Assembly: GCA_016839995.1 (NCBI GenBank)
Contig: JAEOTD010000092.1
Coordinates: 1 to 10,845, forward strand
Source of the DNA: Candidatus Hermodarchaeota archaeon
GTDB taxonomy: Archaea; Asgardarchaeota; Hermodarchaeia; Hermodarchaeales; Hermodarchaeaceae
Direction of reading: 5' to 3'
DNA length: 10,845 nucleotides
Shown: positions 1 to 7,208 of the stretch, in pieces
How the letters are laid out: each line of letters begins with the position of its first letter
Numbering within the stretch: position 1 is the first letter of the stretch
The notes under the pieces: model-generated
Told to the model about the DNA's origin: nothing
The model's input: only the letters and a program-made list of their open reading frames with translations
Database searches by the model: none
Made by a program: the position numbers and the translations under genes

Positions 1-188
1 TCTGTTCCTATCCAGCGTGAGTATAAGTGGCTATGAACATCATGGGTATAAACAATAGATAGGTCCATGGTTGGATCCGGTGTTGGAGGCGGCTGTGGTG
101 AACGGGGAATTGCCATAGACGTAGAGGGTATCAAAATTCCCAAAGTAAGGACAATCAATAAACTAAGATTGGTTGAGAATTTCACCAT
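1..188 (-). CDS. Secreted 5'-nucleotidase-family metallophosphatase, N-terminal fragment
   Basis: Partial gene: it starts at the ATG at 188-186 and runs off the left edge after 62 complete codons. Residues 1-26 form a signal peptide: K3, a hydrophobic core at about 8-20, and a small-residue site ending SMA. A proline-rich spacer follows (about 28-40), then SIVYTHDVHSHLY at about 44-56. That stretch is the first conserved block of the calcineurin-like metallophosphatase domain in the UshA/5'-nucleotidase family, where Asp50 and His52 of the DxH motif would bind the dinuclear metal centre. Family members hydrolyse nucleotides or other phosphomonoesters outside the membrane, so an exported phosphate- or nucleoside-scavenging enzyme is likely. 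The C-terminal domain that sets substrate specificity is outside the window, so the substrate is unknown. The gene diverges from ftr. The ribosome-binding site is weak (GAGAAGTG). A GTG immediately follows the ATG and is an alternative start. Confidence 0.82.
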   Translation of the reverse strand, partial: MVKFSTNLSLLIVLTLGILIPSTSMAIPRSPQPPPTPDPTMDLSIVYTHDVHSHLYSRWIGT

Positions 189-387
189 ACACTTCTCATC
201 AAGGGGCTTCTATCTGTGAGCTATAAACATATTTCTTGCTGATAAATAACTAAGAATCTCCTTTTCGAAAATTACTTTCTTGAATTGGACTCCAAACGTT
301 CTATCATATTTATAACGAACTACAAAAATTTGAGTTGTACGACAACGTTATTATAAATCATAACGACTCTGAAACGGGGCTTTTACA
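189..387. other. Divergent intergenic region between the phosphatase and ftr
   Basis: This stretch separates two divergently transcribed genes and must hold both promoters. It is AT-rich, especially at 300-360, and has no convincing ORF or RNA gene. Besides the ftr TATA-like box at 348-359 it carries CATATTTATAACGAAC (304-319), a second TATA-like block, and an AACGTT hexamer at 295-300. A minus-strand TATA for the phosphatase could lie in the TTTATA-type sequences around 215-250, but no single position stands out. Confidence 0.45.
346..366 (+). promoter_or_regulatory. Probable ftr promoter: TATA-like box within an inverted repeat
   Basis: TTATTATAAATC (348-359) is a good archaeal TATA-like sequence about 30-38 bases before the ftr ATG at 388, which predicts a very short leader. 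No clear Shine-Dalgarno sequence precedes the ATG, which fits near-leaderless initiation. The box is flanked by CGTTAT (346-351) and ATAACG (360-365), an inverted repeat that could be an operator overlapping the TATA box. A further ATAACGA copy lies at 312-318. The TATA assignment rests on position and composition; the operator role is inference. Confidence 0.5.
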
Positions 388-1284
388 ATGGAACTAAATG
401 GAGTAGAAATCGAAGACACCTTCGCTGAAGCCTTCGACATGCAAGTTGCCCGTATCCTGATGACTGCTGAAACAGCGAAATGGGCACAAACCTGTGCGTA
501 CTCTGCCGCTGGGTTTGCCACATCTGTTATCGAATGCAAAGTGGAAGCAGGCATCGACCGGGTTATCCCTAAGACCGAAACACCTGACAAACGTCCAGGA
601 ATCACTTTGCTCTTTGCCGCATTGAAATCAAAGGATTTGGCAAAACAACTTCGAAAACGAACAGGTCAATGCATCCTCACATGCCCAACTACAAACGTCT
701 ACAATGCTTTAGATGATGCCGAAGAGTGGGTTGATGTTGGAAATCAACTCCGCTATTTTGGTGATGGTTTCGAAGATCGAAAACGGGTCGGAGACAAACT
801 CCTAGCTTGGCGGATTCCTGTCATCGAGGGTGAGTTCGTAATTGAAGAAAAATTCGGTATCAGAAAAGGCGTAGGGGGCGGTAATCTCATTCTGATGGGT
901 AAAACACCCAAAGCCACATTGAAAGCCACAGAAGCTGCTGTTGAAGCAATTCATGGTGTTGATGGGTGCGTTGCCCCATTTCCCGGTGGCATTTGCCGTA
1001 GTGGAAGCCAAGTCGGTTCAAAATATGATTTCCTGAAAGCCTCAACGAATGTGCGGCTTTGCCCCACACTACGAGAGCATATACCCAATACCCTTGTTCC
1101 AGCCGAGGTTAACAGTGTACTTGAGATCGTGCTCAATGGTCTCAGCAAGAATGCAGTGCTTGACGGTATGCGCGCCGCGCTTCAGGCAGCCGTTCAAGTC
1201 CCTGGCCTTGTCAAGGTCACTGCGGTTAATTTCGAGGGTAAACTCGGGAAACACAAACTCCATCTCAAAGCACTCCTCGATTAA
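388..1284 (+). CDS. ftr: Formylmethanofuran:tetrahydromethanopterin formyltransferase
   Basis: Cytosolic enzyme that transfers the formyl group between formylmethanofuran and N5 of tetrahydromethanopterin. This is the second step of CO2 reduction in methanogenesis and in the archaeal Wood-Ljungdahl methyl branch, and it is reversible in oxidative pathways. The 298-residue length matches the family (about 297). The N-terminus MELNGVEIEDTFAEAF is the family signature and fixes the ATG start at 388. The remaining landmarks are also as expected: KWAQ near residue 31, EAGI near 54, TPDKRPG near 65, and a glycine-rich PFPGGICRSGSQVGSKY block near 198-214. No truncation or frameshift is seen. The gene stands alone, with no formylmethanofuran dehydrogenase, mch or mtd genes next to it. 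A T-rich hairpin follows the stop, and a TATA-like element overlapped by an inverted repeat precedes the start. Bacterial methylotrophs carry a homologue (FhcD), but the promoter style here is archaeal. Confidence 0.97.
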   Translation: MELNGVEIEDTFAEAFDMQVARILMTAETAKWAQTCAYSAAGFATSVIECKVEAGIDRVIPKTETPDKRPGITLLFAALKSKDLAKQLRKRTGQCILTCPTTNVYNALDDAEEWVDVGNQLRYFGDGFEDRKRVGDKLLAWRIPVIEGEFVIEEKFGIRKGVGGGNLILMGKTPKATLKATEAAVEAIHGVDGCVAPFPGGICRSGSQVGSKYDFLKASTNVRLCPTLREHIPNTLVPAEVNSVLEIVLNGLSKNAVLDGMRAALQAAVQVPGLVKVTAVNFEGKLGKHKLHLKALLD

Positions 1285-1288
1285 CCAC

Positions 1289-1317
1289 AGCCCATTCTTA
1301 CTGGGTTTTCTCTTTTC
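1289..1317 (+). terminator. Probable ftr terminator (hairpin plus T-rich tract)
   Basis: Five bases after the ftr stop, AGCCCA (1289-1294) can pair with TGGGTT (1302-1307), with one G-T wobble and a seven-base loop. A T-rich run (TTTTCTCTTTT) follows directly. Archaeal termination depends mainly on the T-rich tract, so that part is the stronger evidence. Confidence 0.5.
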
Positions 1318-1445
1318 GCAATTTGGGATAGAAGGGAGGTGATTCCTACGAAAGACACTTATCCCTAATTCCAAGGGTCTAGAAGAGAGAAGAGGTTGGG
1401 GAAACAGTCACTTCTCCGTAAATTGCCATTTCCAGGTGGACAATT
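1318..1445 (+). other. Intergenic stretch with an orphan strong Shine-Dalgarno sequence
   Basis: GGAGGTGAT at 1335-1343 is a nine-base match to the expected complement of an archaeal 16S 3' end, yet no ATG, GTG or TTG follows at usable distance. GGGGAA (1398-1403) can pair with TTCTCC (1412-1417) to form a small hairpin before the kinase. No convincing TATA box is visible. The stretch otherwise holds the kinase leader. Confidence 0.35.
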
Positions 1446-3986
1446 TTGCCTTCATCTAAGACCAAATTAGGTACAAAAAGGGGCTCATCAAAGAAATTCC
1501 CATTAGAGTCGATGGAAACAATCTTTGAAATGCCAGAAGTGCTCATTGTCGGACTTGATAAAAAGGGTCGGATTACGCTTTTTAACAAAGGGTGTGAAAA
1601 ACTCACCGGGTACAAACGAGAAGAAGTTTTGAGCAAATCCATTTTTTCTACACTCATACCAAAAGATCAACGTTCTGAAGTTCGACAGGTGTTTAACAGT
1701 CTCTTAGAAACAAAAACTACCTCAGTGTACGTAAACGACTTGGTCACAAAGAAAGGCAAACTCAAGACAATAGAATGGCACAATACGGCGAAATTTGACC
1801 AACAAGGGGAGTTAGAAGAAACATTCAGCATCGGAATTGATATCACTCAAAGGAAAGGGATTCAAGAGGATCTCCGTGAAAGCGAGAGGAAGTTTCGATC
1901 ACTCTTTGATAATGCAAATGATGCAATGTATATTATCGATTTGCAAGGTAATGTGATTGAAGTAAATCGTGCAGCTTCAGAATTAACAGGATACTCCAAA
2001 AAAGAACTACTCAAGTTGATAGCAGAAGATCTTGAGCTCCCTGAGGAATCAATTAAGATTCCTGAGCGTAAAACAGAATTTCGAAAAACAGGTTCACTCA
2101 TCTTCGAAACAGTGATTGTTCCAAAGAAAGGGGAACCTATTGCTGTCGAACTTAGTGTAAGTTCTATTGAGTATGGTAGAAAACCAGCTATGCTTGCGGT
2201 GATGCGTGATATTACCGCCCGTCAAGAGGCTGAAGCATCTTTACGCTTACTGGAAAAGGCCGTTGTGAGTTCACCCCTTGGGGTTGTAATAACTGATTTG
2301 AAGGGTCAGATTATTTATGCAAACCAAGGGTATCTCAATATTCTCGGAAAACCGGATACCACGGACCTAACTGGTACCGATGCAATGAAAGCAGATTTTG
2401 GTAAAGAAATCGGTCCACAAATCATGGAACAACTACAGACCCATGGATTTTTCAGTGGAGAATATTCGCGATATCGAAGTGATGGAAGTCTTGTCGATGT
2501 TCATATTCTTGCCACACTCATCTCGGATGAAAAAGGAATTCCCACCAATCTCATGGCCACCATCACCGATATTAGTAAACTTAAGGAAGCCGAAGCAGAG
2601 TATCGTCATCTTTTTGAAAGCGTTCCAGTTGGTCTTTTCAGAACCAAACCCGGGGTTGGGGAAATCCTTGACGCAAATCCTGCCCTTGTCAACATGCTCG
2701 GATTTCCGGATAAAGAATCGCTCATCAAAAAACAAGCTTCATCATTCTATGTGGATCCGAATGCCCGACGGCAATGGGAGCGTAAGGTTGCACAGGATTC
2801 CGTAGTTCGAGGGTTTGAAGCACAATTCCAACGTCTCGATGGACGAAGCATTTGGGTACGCCTCAGTAGCCGTGCAGTTCGAAACTCACGGGGCCAAGTA
2901 ATCTACTATGAGGGAACCATTGAGGACATCACAGATCGAAAACACGCCCAAGAAGCCCTCGCTGAAAGCGAAGAAAGGTATCGCCTATTCTTCGAAAACC
3001 TCACAGACGTGCTATTACATTTTGACACCAGCCTGAAAATCATAGACGTCTCACCATCCATTGAAACCCACTTGGGATATCACCCCGACGAACTCAAGGG
3101 CAAATTCTATCCCAGCTTAGGGCTAATTCCCGAAGAACTCCTTCCCCAAGCTCTAGAGAATACCAAACGATTATTCGCCGGTAAACAAGTTGGCACTTTT
3201 GAATATCCATTCGTAGCCAAAGACGGTTCTCGAGTTTGGGGAGAAGTAAGCAGTAAACAAGTCTATCGTGATGGAGAAGTCGTTGCCCTCTACTCGCTTG
3301 TCCGAGATATCCATGATCGCAAACTCGCTGAAATCGATTTAAGAAACACCAATCGTGACCTCGAACTCTATGCGTCCCTGCTACGTCATGACCTTGGAAA
3401 TGACTTACAGGTTATCTTTAGTACGACTGAAGTTGCACAAATGATGATCTCAGAGGATTCAGAACTAAGTGAATTCATCGAGGCCACCAGAGCTGCAGCA
3501 GACCGGATGACTCGACTTCTCAACATCTTTGGGCGCCCAGACAAAGAAGCAGAAAAGGAAATTGTGGAACTCATCCATCGTGTAGCAAAACAAGCTATGC
3601 GGACTCACAAACACCTTTCAGTCAAAGTAAGTGCATCACAAAAACTCAAGGGTGTACGGGTGACTGGCGGGCGTCTTCTTCCAACGGTATTTATTAACCT
3701 GTTTCGGAACTCCGCCCAACATGCGGGTATGAAACCCAAAGTCACTGTAAAAATCGTGCAAAAAGAGAACCTGGTTCAAATTGATGTAGTAGACAACGGA
3801 CCAGGAATACCAAAGAAGCTTCAAGCAAAACTCTTCGAGCGAGGTACAACTTCCAATGGCGGCGGTTTAGGTTTAAACCTTAGTAAGCGAGTTCTCGAAG
3901 CCTACGGCGGCTCCATTGAATTAATAACAAAATCTGGGAAAACAGGGGCTGGATTTCGAATCTTCATCCCAATAGAACAAACCTAG
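1446..3986 (+). CDS. Soluble multi-PAS sensor histidine kinase (five PAS domains)
   Basis: An 846-residue cytoplasmic sensor kinase with no membrane segment. Five PAS domains lie at about 24-137, 147-260, 268-379, 386-500 and 511-626, each ending in a [V/I]DIT-type strand (IDITQRK, MRDITARQ, ITDISKLK, IEDITDRK, VRDIHDRK) that leads into a helical linker. The dimerisation/phosphoacceptor helix follows, with LLRHDLGNDLQ and His648, the H-box form common in archaeal kinases. The ATPase domain shows an N-box (NLFRNSAQHAG, N751 and N755), D783-N-G-P-G, and the G-rich lid G805-G-G-L-G-L. It should therefore autophosphorylate and pass phosphate to a receiver protein, since none is fused here. The ligand or cofactor of the PAS domains cannot be read from the sequence. 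The TTG at 1446 is chosen because AGGTGG (1434-1439) sits at Shine-Dalgarno distance. The ATG at 1512 is the alternative and would remove 22 basic residues ahead of PAS1. Confidence 0.93.
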   Translation: MPSSKTKLGTKRGSSKKFPLESMETIFEMPEVLIVGLDKKGRITLFNKGCEKLTGYKREEVLSKSIFSTLIPKDQRSEVRQVFNSLLETKTTSVYVNDLVTKKGKLKTIEWHNTAKFDQQGELEETFSIGIDITQRKGIQEDLRESERKFRSLFDNANDAMYIIDLQGNVIEVNRAASELTGYSKKELLKLIAEDLELPEESIKIPERKTEFRKTGSLIFETVIVPKKGEPIAVELSVSSIEYGRKPAMLAVMRDITARQEAEASLRLLEKAVVSSPLGVVITDLKGQIIYANQGYLNILGKPDTTDLTGTDAMKADFGKEIGPQIMEQLQTHGFFSGEYSRYRSDGSLVDVHILATLISDEKGIPTNLMATITDISKLKEAEAEYRHLFESVPVGLFRTKPGVGEILDANPALVNMLGFPDKESLIKKQASSFYVDPNARRQWERKVAQDSVVRGFEAQFQRLDGRSIWVRLSSRAVRNSRGQVIYYEGTIEDITDRKHAQEALAESEERYRLFFENLTDVLLHFDTSLKIIDVSPSIETHLGYHPDELKGKFYPSLGLIPEELLPQALENTKRLFAGKQVGTFEYPFVAKDGSRVWGEVSSKQVYRDGEVVALYSLVRDIHDRKLAEIDLRNTNRDLELYASLLRHDLGNDLQVIFSTTEVAQMMISEDSELSEFIEATRAAADRMTRLLNIFGRPDKEAEKEIVELIHRVAKQAMRTHKHLSVKVSASQKLKGVRVTGGRLLPTVFINLFRNSAQHAGMKPKVTVKIVQKENLVQIDVVDNGPGIPKKLQAKLFERGTTSNGGGLGLNLSKRVLEAYGGSIELITKSGKTGAGFRIFIPIEQT

Positions 3987-4019
3987 GGACAAAGATTCGA
4001 CCAAAAAATCGCCCCAAGA

Positions 4020-4163
4020 TTAGGATGCATATTTATCTGGATTGTTATCGAATTCCACTTTGCAACCGGGTGCACAGAAGTAGTATGTTTTTCCTTTGTA
4101 CTTAGACGTCCATTTTGCAGTTCGTTCGTTGACTTTCATTTTGCAGATTGGATCAATTGCCAT
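4020..4163 (-). CDS. Small YHS-domain metal-binding protein, 47 residues
   Basis: A short complete gene on the minus strand, from the ATG at 4163-4161 to the TAA at 4022-4020, with AGGTGAT six bases before the start. The product is a single YHS domain: DPICKMKV at residues 4-11, YKGKTYYFCAPGC at 22-34, and FDNNPDKYAS at the end. Cys7, Cys30 and Cys34 give C-x22-C-x3-C, the spacing expected of YHS/TRASH-type metal sites. Such domains occur at the N-terminus of some copper P-type ATPases and as free small proteins. The gene diverges from a TRASH-domain regulator and copA, so a cytosolic copper carrier or buffer, analogous to CopM of Sulfolobales, is the best reading. Fold and metal site are read from the sequence; the metal and the carrier role are inferred. 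The 3' end converges on the kinase gene with a 33-base gap that contains a T6 run in minus-strand sense. Confidence 0.88.
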   Translation of the reverse strand: MAIDPICKMKVNERTAKWTSKYKGKTYYFCAPGCKVEFDNNPDKYAS

Positions 4164-4277
4164 GTAAATCACCTGTTATGTGGTTTTAGTTTTGATAGCC
4201 CTTGTAGAACCCTTATATTAATATATCGAATTGGATATATCCAAACTGTTACAAAAAACAGGGGTTCCGGTGAAAAC
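4164..4277. promoter_or_regulatory. Divergent promoter/operator region of the copper module
   Basis: This stretch lies between the YHS gene (minus) and the PadR-TRASH gene (plus). Its core is a run of AT-rich symmetry: a perfect 12-base palindrome TATATTAATATA (4214-4225) and a perfect 14-base palindrome TTGGATATATCCAA (4231-4244). ATATATC (4221-4227) and GATATAT (4234-4240) form a third, overlapping inverted repeat. Each block can act as a TATA box. The left one is spaced to serve the minus-strand YHS gene, and the right one lies about 35-45 bases before the regulator ATG. PadR proteins bind as dimers to palindromes of this kind, so autoregulation at 4231-4244 is a reasonable inference. GGTGA (4269-4273) is the Shine-Dalgarno sequence of the regulator. 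Confidence 0.6.
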
Positions 4278-4727
4278 ATGAGTGAAAAGCCACTAGACGC
4301 CGTTTTGGATGATTTAGCAAAATTCTACATCCTCCTAGTATTAAATGAAGGTACAATCCATGGCTATGGCATTATCAGGAAATACCATGCTCGAACCGGA
4401 CGAACACTCAGCGCAGGAACCCTCTATCCCTTCTTGCAGCATCTTGAGAAACAAAGTATTGTTACCTGTGAGGATAAACCAGTGGGCAAACGCCCTCGAC
4501 GGGAGTATTGTCTTACAAGCAAAGGGCGTCGTTCAGTAAGTCGACTCCTTGAACGATTTGCGTCAATTACTGCGGCCGCAATTGAATCGAATTTACAGGT
4601 GTGTGCAAGCTGTGGTTGTAAAGTCTATGAAGGAGCCCACATCGAAGAAGTTGACGGAAATCAAGTGGCATTTTGTTGCCACCACTGTGCAGCTGCATAT
4701 CGGAAACAGCATCAAAACTCCAAATGA
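4278..4727 (+). CDS. PadR-family transcription regulator with C-terminal TRASH metal-sensing domain
   Basis: A 149-residue fusion. Residues 1-95 are a PadR-type winged helix: LAKFYILLVLNEG and HGYGIIRKY at the N-terminus, the AGTLYPFLQHLEKQ recognition region at 46-59, and a wing with RPRREYCLTSKGR at 72-84. The usual PadR C-terminal dimer helix is replaced by a cysteine-rich module at 107-141 with Cys109, Cys112, Cys114, Cys133, Cys134 and Cys137. Cys112-x20-Cys133-x3-Cys137 matches the TRASH signature, a treble-clef metal-binding domain known from archaeal copper regulators and chaperones. It probably binds copper or a similar soft metal and changes operator binding at its own promoter. It is followed 21 bases later by copA and is very likely co-transcribed with it. 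The start ATG has GGTGA upstream. Known archaeal copper regulators of this class (CopT/CopR) use an Lrp/AsnC scaffold, so the PadR scaffold is notable. Whether it represses or activates is unknown. Confidence 0.92.
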   Translation: MSEKPLDAVLDDLAKFYILLVLNEGTIHGYGIIRKYHARTGRTLSAGTLYPFLQHLEKQSIVTCEDKPVGKRPRREYCLTSKGRRSVSRLLERFASITAAAIESNLQVCASCGCKVYEGAHIEEVDGNQVAFCCHHCAAAYRKQHQNSK

Positions 4728-4748
4728 GGCTAAGCCAGGTGACAGATA

Positions 4749-7208
4749 ATGAGTGAACAGAACAACAAGGAAAATGAAACTGAACGCCTTTCTTTACGCA
4801 TCGAAGGAATGCATTGTGCGACATGTGTCGCAACGATTGAGAAAGCCCTGCTTCAACAGAATGGTGTTGCGAAGGCCTCAGTGAATCTCCTTGAAGAAAA
4901 AGCGACAATCGATTTTGTCCCCAATAAAGTGAAACGCGAAGATCTGGAAGCAGCCGTGGCATCAACAGGGTATACACCAAGAAGAGCTGCAATGACGCTC
5001 ACCCTATCGCCAACACCACGATCAGATGAGTGGTCGTATATCAAAGAAAAAGTTGCAGATATTGCAGGCGTTCTTTCAGTTACTGAACATATAATGTCTG
5101 GTCGTTTAACCATTGAATATGATGAAGTCTTAGTCACTCTGAAGATTGTCAGAAACCAGTTGAAAACAATCGGGTTTGACATTGTCGCGGAAATGGATAC
5201 TGATATCGATCGAGAAGCTATGACCCGTAAAGTAGAAATCCGCTATTATTCATTACGTCTTACGTTCGCAGTAATTTTCACTTTGCCTATAGTAGTGATT
5301 TCGTTTTTTCCCTGGCTGATTATACCTTATCTCCCGCCAGGAATTACACCAATAATGATATTGTTTCTCCTAACGACTCCTGTCCAGTTCTTCGGTGGAT
5401 ATCCCTTTTACAAATCTGCCTTGAATGCTGCTCGACACGGTAAGACGAACATGGATACCCTTATCATGCTAGGTACCAGTGTCGCTTACTTCTATTCCGT
5501 CGCCGCAACATTTCTCCTTCCCGGTCAGGAAGTATTCTATGGATCAGCAGCGATGTTACTTTCCTTCATCCTGCTGGGTCGAACACTCGAAGCGATTGCC
5601 AAAGGACGCACTTCTCAGGCAATCCGGGCACTCATGGATCTACAACCCAAGACTGCCGTTGTCATCCGAAATGGCGAAGAAATCACTATCCCCACTGAAG
5701 ATGTTGAAGTGGAAGATCGACTCCTTATTCGTCCTGGAGCTCAGGTTCCTGTTGATGGATATGTCATAGAAGGCCAATCTTCGGTGAACGAGGCCATGAT
5801 TACTGGAGAATCAATACCTGTCAGCAAAAAAGTTGATGACGAAGTGGTGGGAGGCACAATCAACGAGACAGGAATCCTAGTTATTGAAGCCACACGAGTG
5901 GGATCCGATACGGTCCTTGCACAGATAATCACCATGGTTGAAGAGGCCCAAACCCATAAACCTCCGATTCAACGCAAAGCTGATGCCATTGCCGAGAAAT
6001 TCGTCCCCTTCATTATTCTCCTATCAGCCATTGTGTTTAGTGTCTGGTTTGCCTTAATCACCTATACACCTTGGTATCCTGGACTTAGCTGGATAGCAGC
6101 TCTTGGTTTTTCCATAGCAGTATTGGTCGCTGCCTGCCCCTGTGCGCTGGGACTGGCTACCCCTGCTGCACTCATGGTTGGGATTGGACGAGGTGCGCAA
6201 CTCGGTATTCTGATAAAAACCGGTGAAGGGCTAGAAGTCATCCCTCAAGTAGACACAATGGTGTTTGACAAAACTGGCACCTTAACCACTGGAAAACCAA
6301 CCGTGACAGATATTATTCCCGCAGGGGAGATTGATTCCAGGGAAGCCCTGACACTAATAGCAACAGCGGAAAAATACTCTGAACACCCATTAGCGAATGC
6401 CATTGTGCAATATGCTGAAGAAAACAATATTCAATTCCTCGAAATCGATGACTTTGATTCCTTTACTGGAAAAGGTGTCAAAGCGTCCATCACCGGCTTC
6501 ACAATCGCTGTAGGTAACGACACCTTCATGCAGGAAAACGAAATAGACACCGGAGAATTGGAACCACATCTTGCCCAGCTGCAAAAGGATGGAAAAACCA
6601 CAATTTTTGCCGCAAAGGACGGAACCCTCCTCGCACTAATTGCTGTAGCTGATACTCTCAAACCCAATTCTGCTTTGGCAATTGAAAAACTCCAGAAACT
6701 GAACATTGATGTCGTCATGCTAACTGGGGATAAGCAACGGACAGCTGAAGCCATTGGCCGACAGGTTGGCATAACCGAGATTATTGCTGAAGTCCTTCCA
6801 GCTGATAAAGCCCAACAAATACAAAATCTCCAAACCAAGAACCATACTGTTGCCATGACAGGGGATGGGATCAACGATGCCCCAGCTTTAGCCCAAGCCG
6901 ATGTCGGTATCGCCCTTGGCTCCGGAACTGATGTTTCCGTTGAAGCTGGTGATATCGTCTTGGTTCGTGATAATCTCCTCGATGTCGTAACCGCAGTACA
7001 GCTAGGGAAAAAGACCGTATCAAAAATCCGTCAAGGATTCTTTTGGGCCCTAATCTACAACATCCTTCTTCTACCAATTGCTGCAGGAGCATTATACCCC
7101 TACGTACACCTTCGCCCAGAATGGGCTGCACTCGCCATGGCATTATCCAGTGTTAGTGTTGTTACCAATGCTCTCCTATTACAGCGGTTCAAGAAACATC
7201 CCAAGTAA
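4749..7208 (+). CDS. copA: Copper-exporting P1B-type ATPase
   Basis: An 819-residue membrane pump that uses ATP to move Cu+ out of the cytosol. It begins with a heavy-metal-associated domain (13-78) carrying GMHCATC, with Cys23 and Cys26 as copper ligands. A second domain of the same size and pattern (about 81-147) has lost the CxxC motif. Membrane helices start near residue 168. The actuator motif TGE is at 352-354, the transmembrane site Cys463-Pro-Cys465, the phosphorylation site Asp507 in DKTGT, the nucleotide-domain SEHP with His546-Pro547, and GDGINDAP at 705-712. The last two helices carry Tyr770-Asn771 and Met797-x-x-Ser800-Ser801. CPC with YN and MxxSS is the Cu+ (IB-1) signature rather than zinc or cobalt. 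AGGTGA lies seven bases before the ATG. The short gap after the PadR-TRASH gene implies a single transcript. Silver may also be exported. The gene is intact. Confidence 0.96.
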   Translation: MSEQNNKENETERLSLRIEGMHCATCVATIEKALLQQNGVAKASVNLLEEKATIDFVPNKVKREDLEAAVASTGYTPRRAAMTLTLSPTPRSDEWSYIKEKVADIAGVLSVTEHIMSGRLTIEYDEVLVTLKIVRNQLKTIGFDIVAEMDTDIDREAMTRKVEIRYYSLRLTFAVIFTLPIVVISFFPWLIIPYLPPGITPIMILFLLTTPVQFFGGYPFYKSALNAARHGKTNMDTLIMLGTSVAYFYSVAATFLLPGQEVFYGSAAMLLSFILLGRTLEAIAKGRTSQAIRALMDLQPKTAVVIRNGEEITIPTEDVEVEDRLLIRPGAQVPVDGYVIEGQSSVNEAMITGESIPVSKKVDDEVVGGTINETGILVIEATRVGSDTVLAQIITMVEEAQTHKPPIQRKADAIAEKFVPFIILLSAIVFSVWFALITYTPWYPGLSWIAALGFSIAVLVAACPCALGLATPAALMVGIGRGAQLGILIKTGEGLEVIPQVDTMVFDKTGTLTTGKPTVTDIIPAGEIDSREALTLIATAEKYSEHPLANAIVQYAEENNIQFLEIDDFDSFTGKGVKASITGFTIAVGNDTFMQENEIDTGELEPHLAQLQKDGKTTIFAAKDGTLLALIAVADTLKPNSALAIEKLQKLNIDVVMLTGDKQRTAEAIGRQVGITEIIAEVLPADKAQQIQNLQTKNHTVAMTGDGINDAPALAQADVGIALGSGTDVSVEAGDIVLVRDNLLDVVTAVQLGKKTVSKIRQGFFWALIYNILLLPIAAGALYPYVHLRPEWAALAMALSSVSVVTNALLLQRFKKHPK

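Noticed and set aside
1069..1374. 101-residue minus-strand ORF antisense to the end of ftr
   Set aside because: It lies mostly antisense to a strongly supported gene and has no motif; it is a shadow frame.
2398..2805. 135-residue plus-strand ORF inside the kinase gene
   Set aside because: It is an alternate frame of PAS3-PAS4 with no motif or start signal.
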